Shown here piece after piece: positions 63,759 to 64,000 of a DNA stretch of 64,000 nt. Position numbers and translations under genes: made by a program. Position 1 is the stretch's first letter. Each line of letters starts with the position of its first letter. The notes below the pieces were generated by a model. The model did no database searches, had not been told where the DNA came from, and was given only the letters and a program-made list of their open reading frames with translations. The DNA is from Arcobacter nitrofigilis DSM 7299. Lineage in GTDB: Bacteria > Campylobacterota > Campylobacteria > Campylobacterales > Arcobacteraceae. Location of the stretch: assembly GCF_000092245.1 (NCBI RefSeq), contig NC_014166.1, positions 496,001 to 560,000 of the forward strand. Direction: 5' to 3'.

Positions 63759-64000
63759 ATGTTTAATATCATTAAAAAGAATATTGTAATTATAGGTGGT
63801 GGTTATAGTGGTATTTCCTTGGTTGAGAAAATCAGTAACAATAAAGATTTTGAAGTAACTTTAATAAATAAAAATCTATATCATTTACATCAAACTGATA
63901 TTCATAAATATATAAGTGGACAATGTGAATTGGAAGATATATCTTTTAACTTAGAAATATATTGCAAAAATATAAAGATCAATTTTATTGAAGCTTTTGT
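63759..64000 (+). CDS. FAD/NAD(P)-binding oxidoreductase, N-terminal part (NDH-2/SQR type)
   Basis: Only the first 80 residues are present. The start MFNIIKKNIVIIGGGYSGISLVEKIS is a dinucleotide-binding GxGxxG motif (GGGYSG) followed by TLINKNLYHLHQTDIHKYISG, typical of type II NADH dehydrogenases and sulphide:quinone oxidoreductases. The choice between these cannot be made from the fragment. It diverges from the cupin regulator across a 220-bp gap with an inverted repeat. Confidence 0.75.
   Translation, partial: MFNIIKKNIVIIGGGYSGISLVEKISNNKDFEVTLINKNLYHLHQTDIHKYISGQCELEDISFNLEIYCKNIKINFIEAF

Noticed and set aside
1-64000. tRNA or rRNA genes
   Set aside because: No cloverleaf-type segment with GTTC-type arm or CCA-like end, and no GC-richer rRNA blocks, were noticed; a covariance-model scan was not possible.

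Overview
The window is very AT-rich, densely packed, protein-coding DNA from a bacterium that looks like Campylobacterota, most probably the Arcobacter group. This is inferred from gene content and protein style: an AddA-type helicase-nuclease, a type III pantothenate kinase next to short-form hisG, a FeoB with a long insertion, several TTG starts, and many overlapping stop/start pairs. No rRNA, tRNA, CRISPR array or intact insertion sequence was seen, and no gap between genes exceeds 300 bases. Layout: 1-11001 holds housekeeping genes (thrC fragment, argB, addA, thiE, atpB, ilvA, metE, trmD, rplS). 11043-17870 is a tight forward run: nucleoside phosphorylase-like protein, spore-photoproduct-lyase-like radical SAM enzyme, patatin-like lipase, metal ABC transporter (znuCB type), DedA, SDR and MgtE. 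A split ThrE-type exporter follows on the minus strand. 19201-33599 is a metallophore (siderophore-type) uptake and metal-homeostasis island. It has two paralogous AraC-regulator/TonB-receptor modules, a DmeF-like CDF exporter with a CsoR/RcnR-type repressor between them, then a YbtPQ/IrtAB-like ABC pair, an RhtX/FptX-like MFS carrier, a second MFS carrier and MntP. The set resembles the uptake half of a yersiniabactin/pyochelin system with no biosynthetic genes, which suggests scavenging of foreign metallophores. 33679-39030 returns to metabolism: a cystine-type ABC binding protein and permease, coaX, hisG, a methyltransferase, an FmdE-like protein and trpS. 39065-61496 is a second iron region, mostly on the minus strand: a TAXI-type binding protein, two receptor/small membrane protein/PepSY-reductase cassettes (a FoxA/FhuE-like and a FhuA-like receptor), an AraC regulator, a two-component system, feoAB with two small accessory genes, and a complete TonB2-like energising operon (DUF3450, TtpC-like, ExbB, ExbD, TonB, TPR). 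The window closes with serS, a cupin-XRE regulator and the start of an FAD oxidoreductase. The iron parts fit together as follows: outer-membrane receptors powered by the TonB2-like complex take up ferric siderophores; the ABC/MFS carriers or PepSY reductases handle the ligand at the inner membrane; FeoAB imports the released Fe(II); CDF and MntP proteins protect against excess metal; Fur-like boxes precede several of these units. Most notable: a probable domesticated IS1595-type transposase beside feo; a 59-bp two-operator promoter module repeated upstream of the TonB2-like operon and the FhuA-like receptor; a hairpin covering the start of the thrE-type gene; a patatin gene flanked by two copies of the end of a radical SAM gene; and a small periplasmic domain shared by the feo and PepSY loci.
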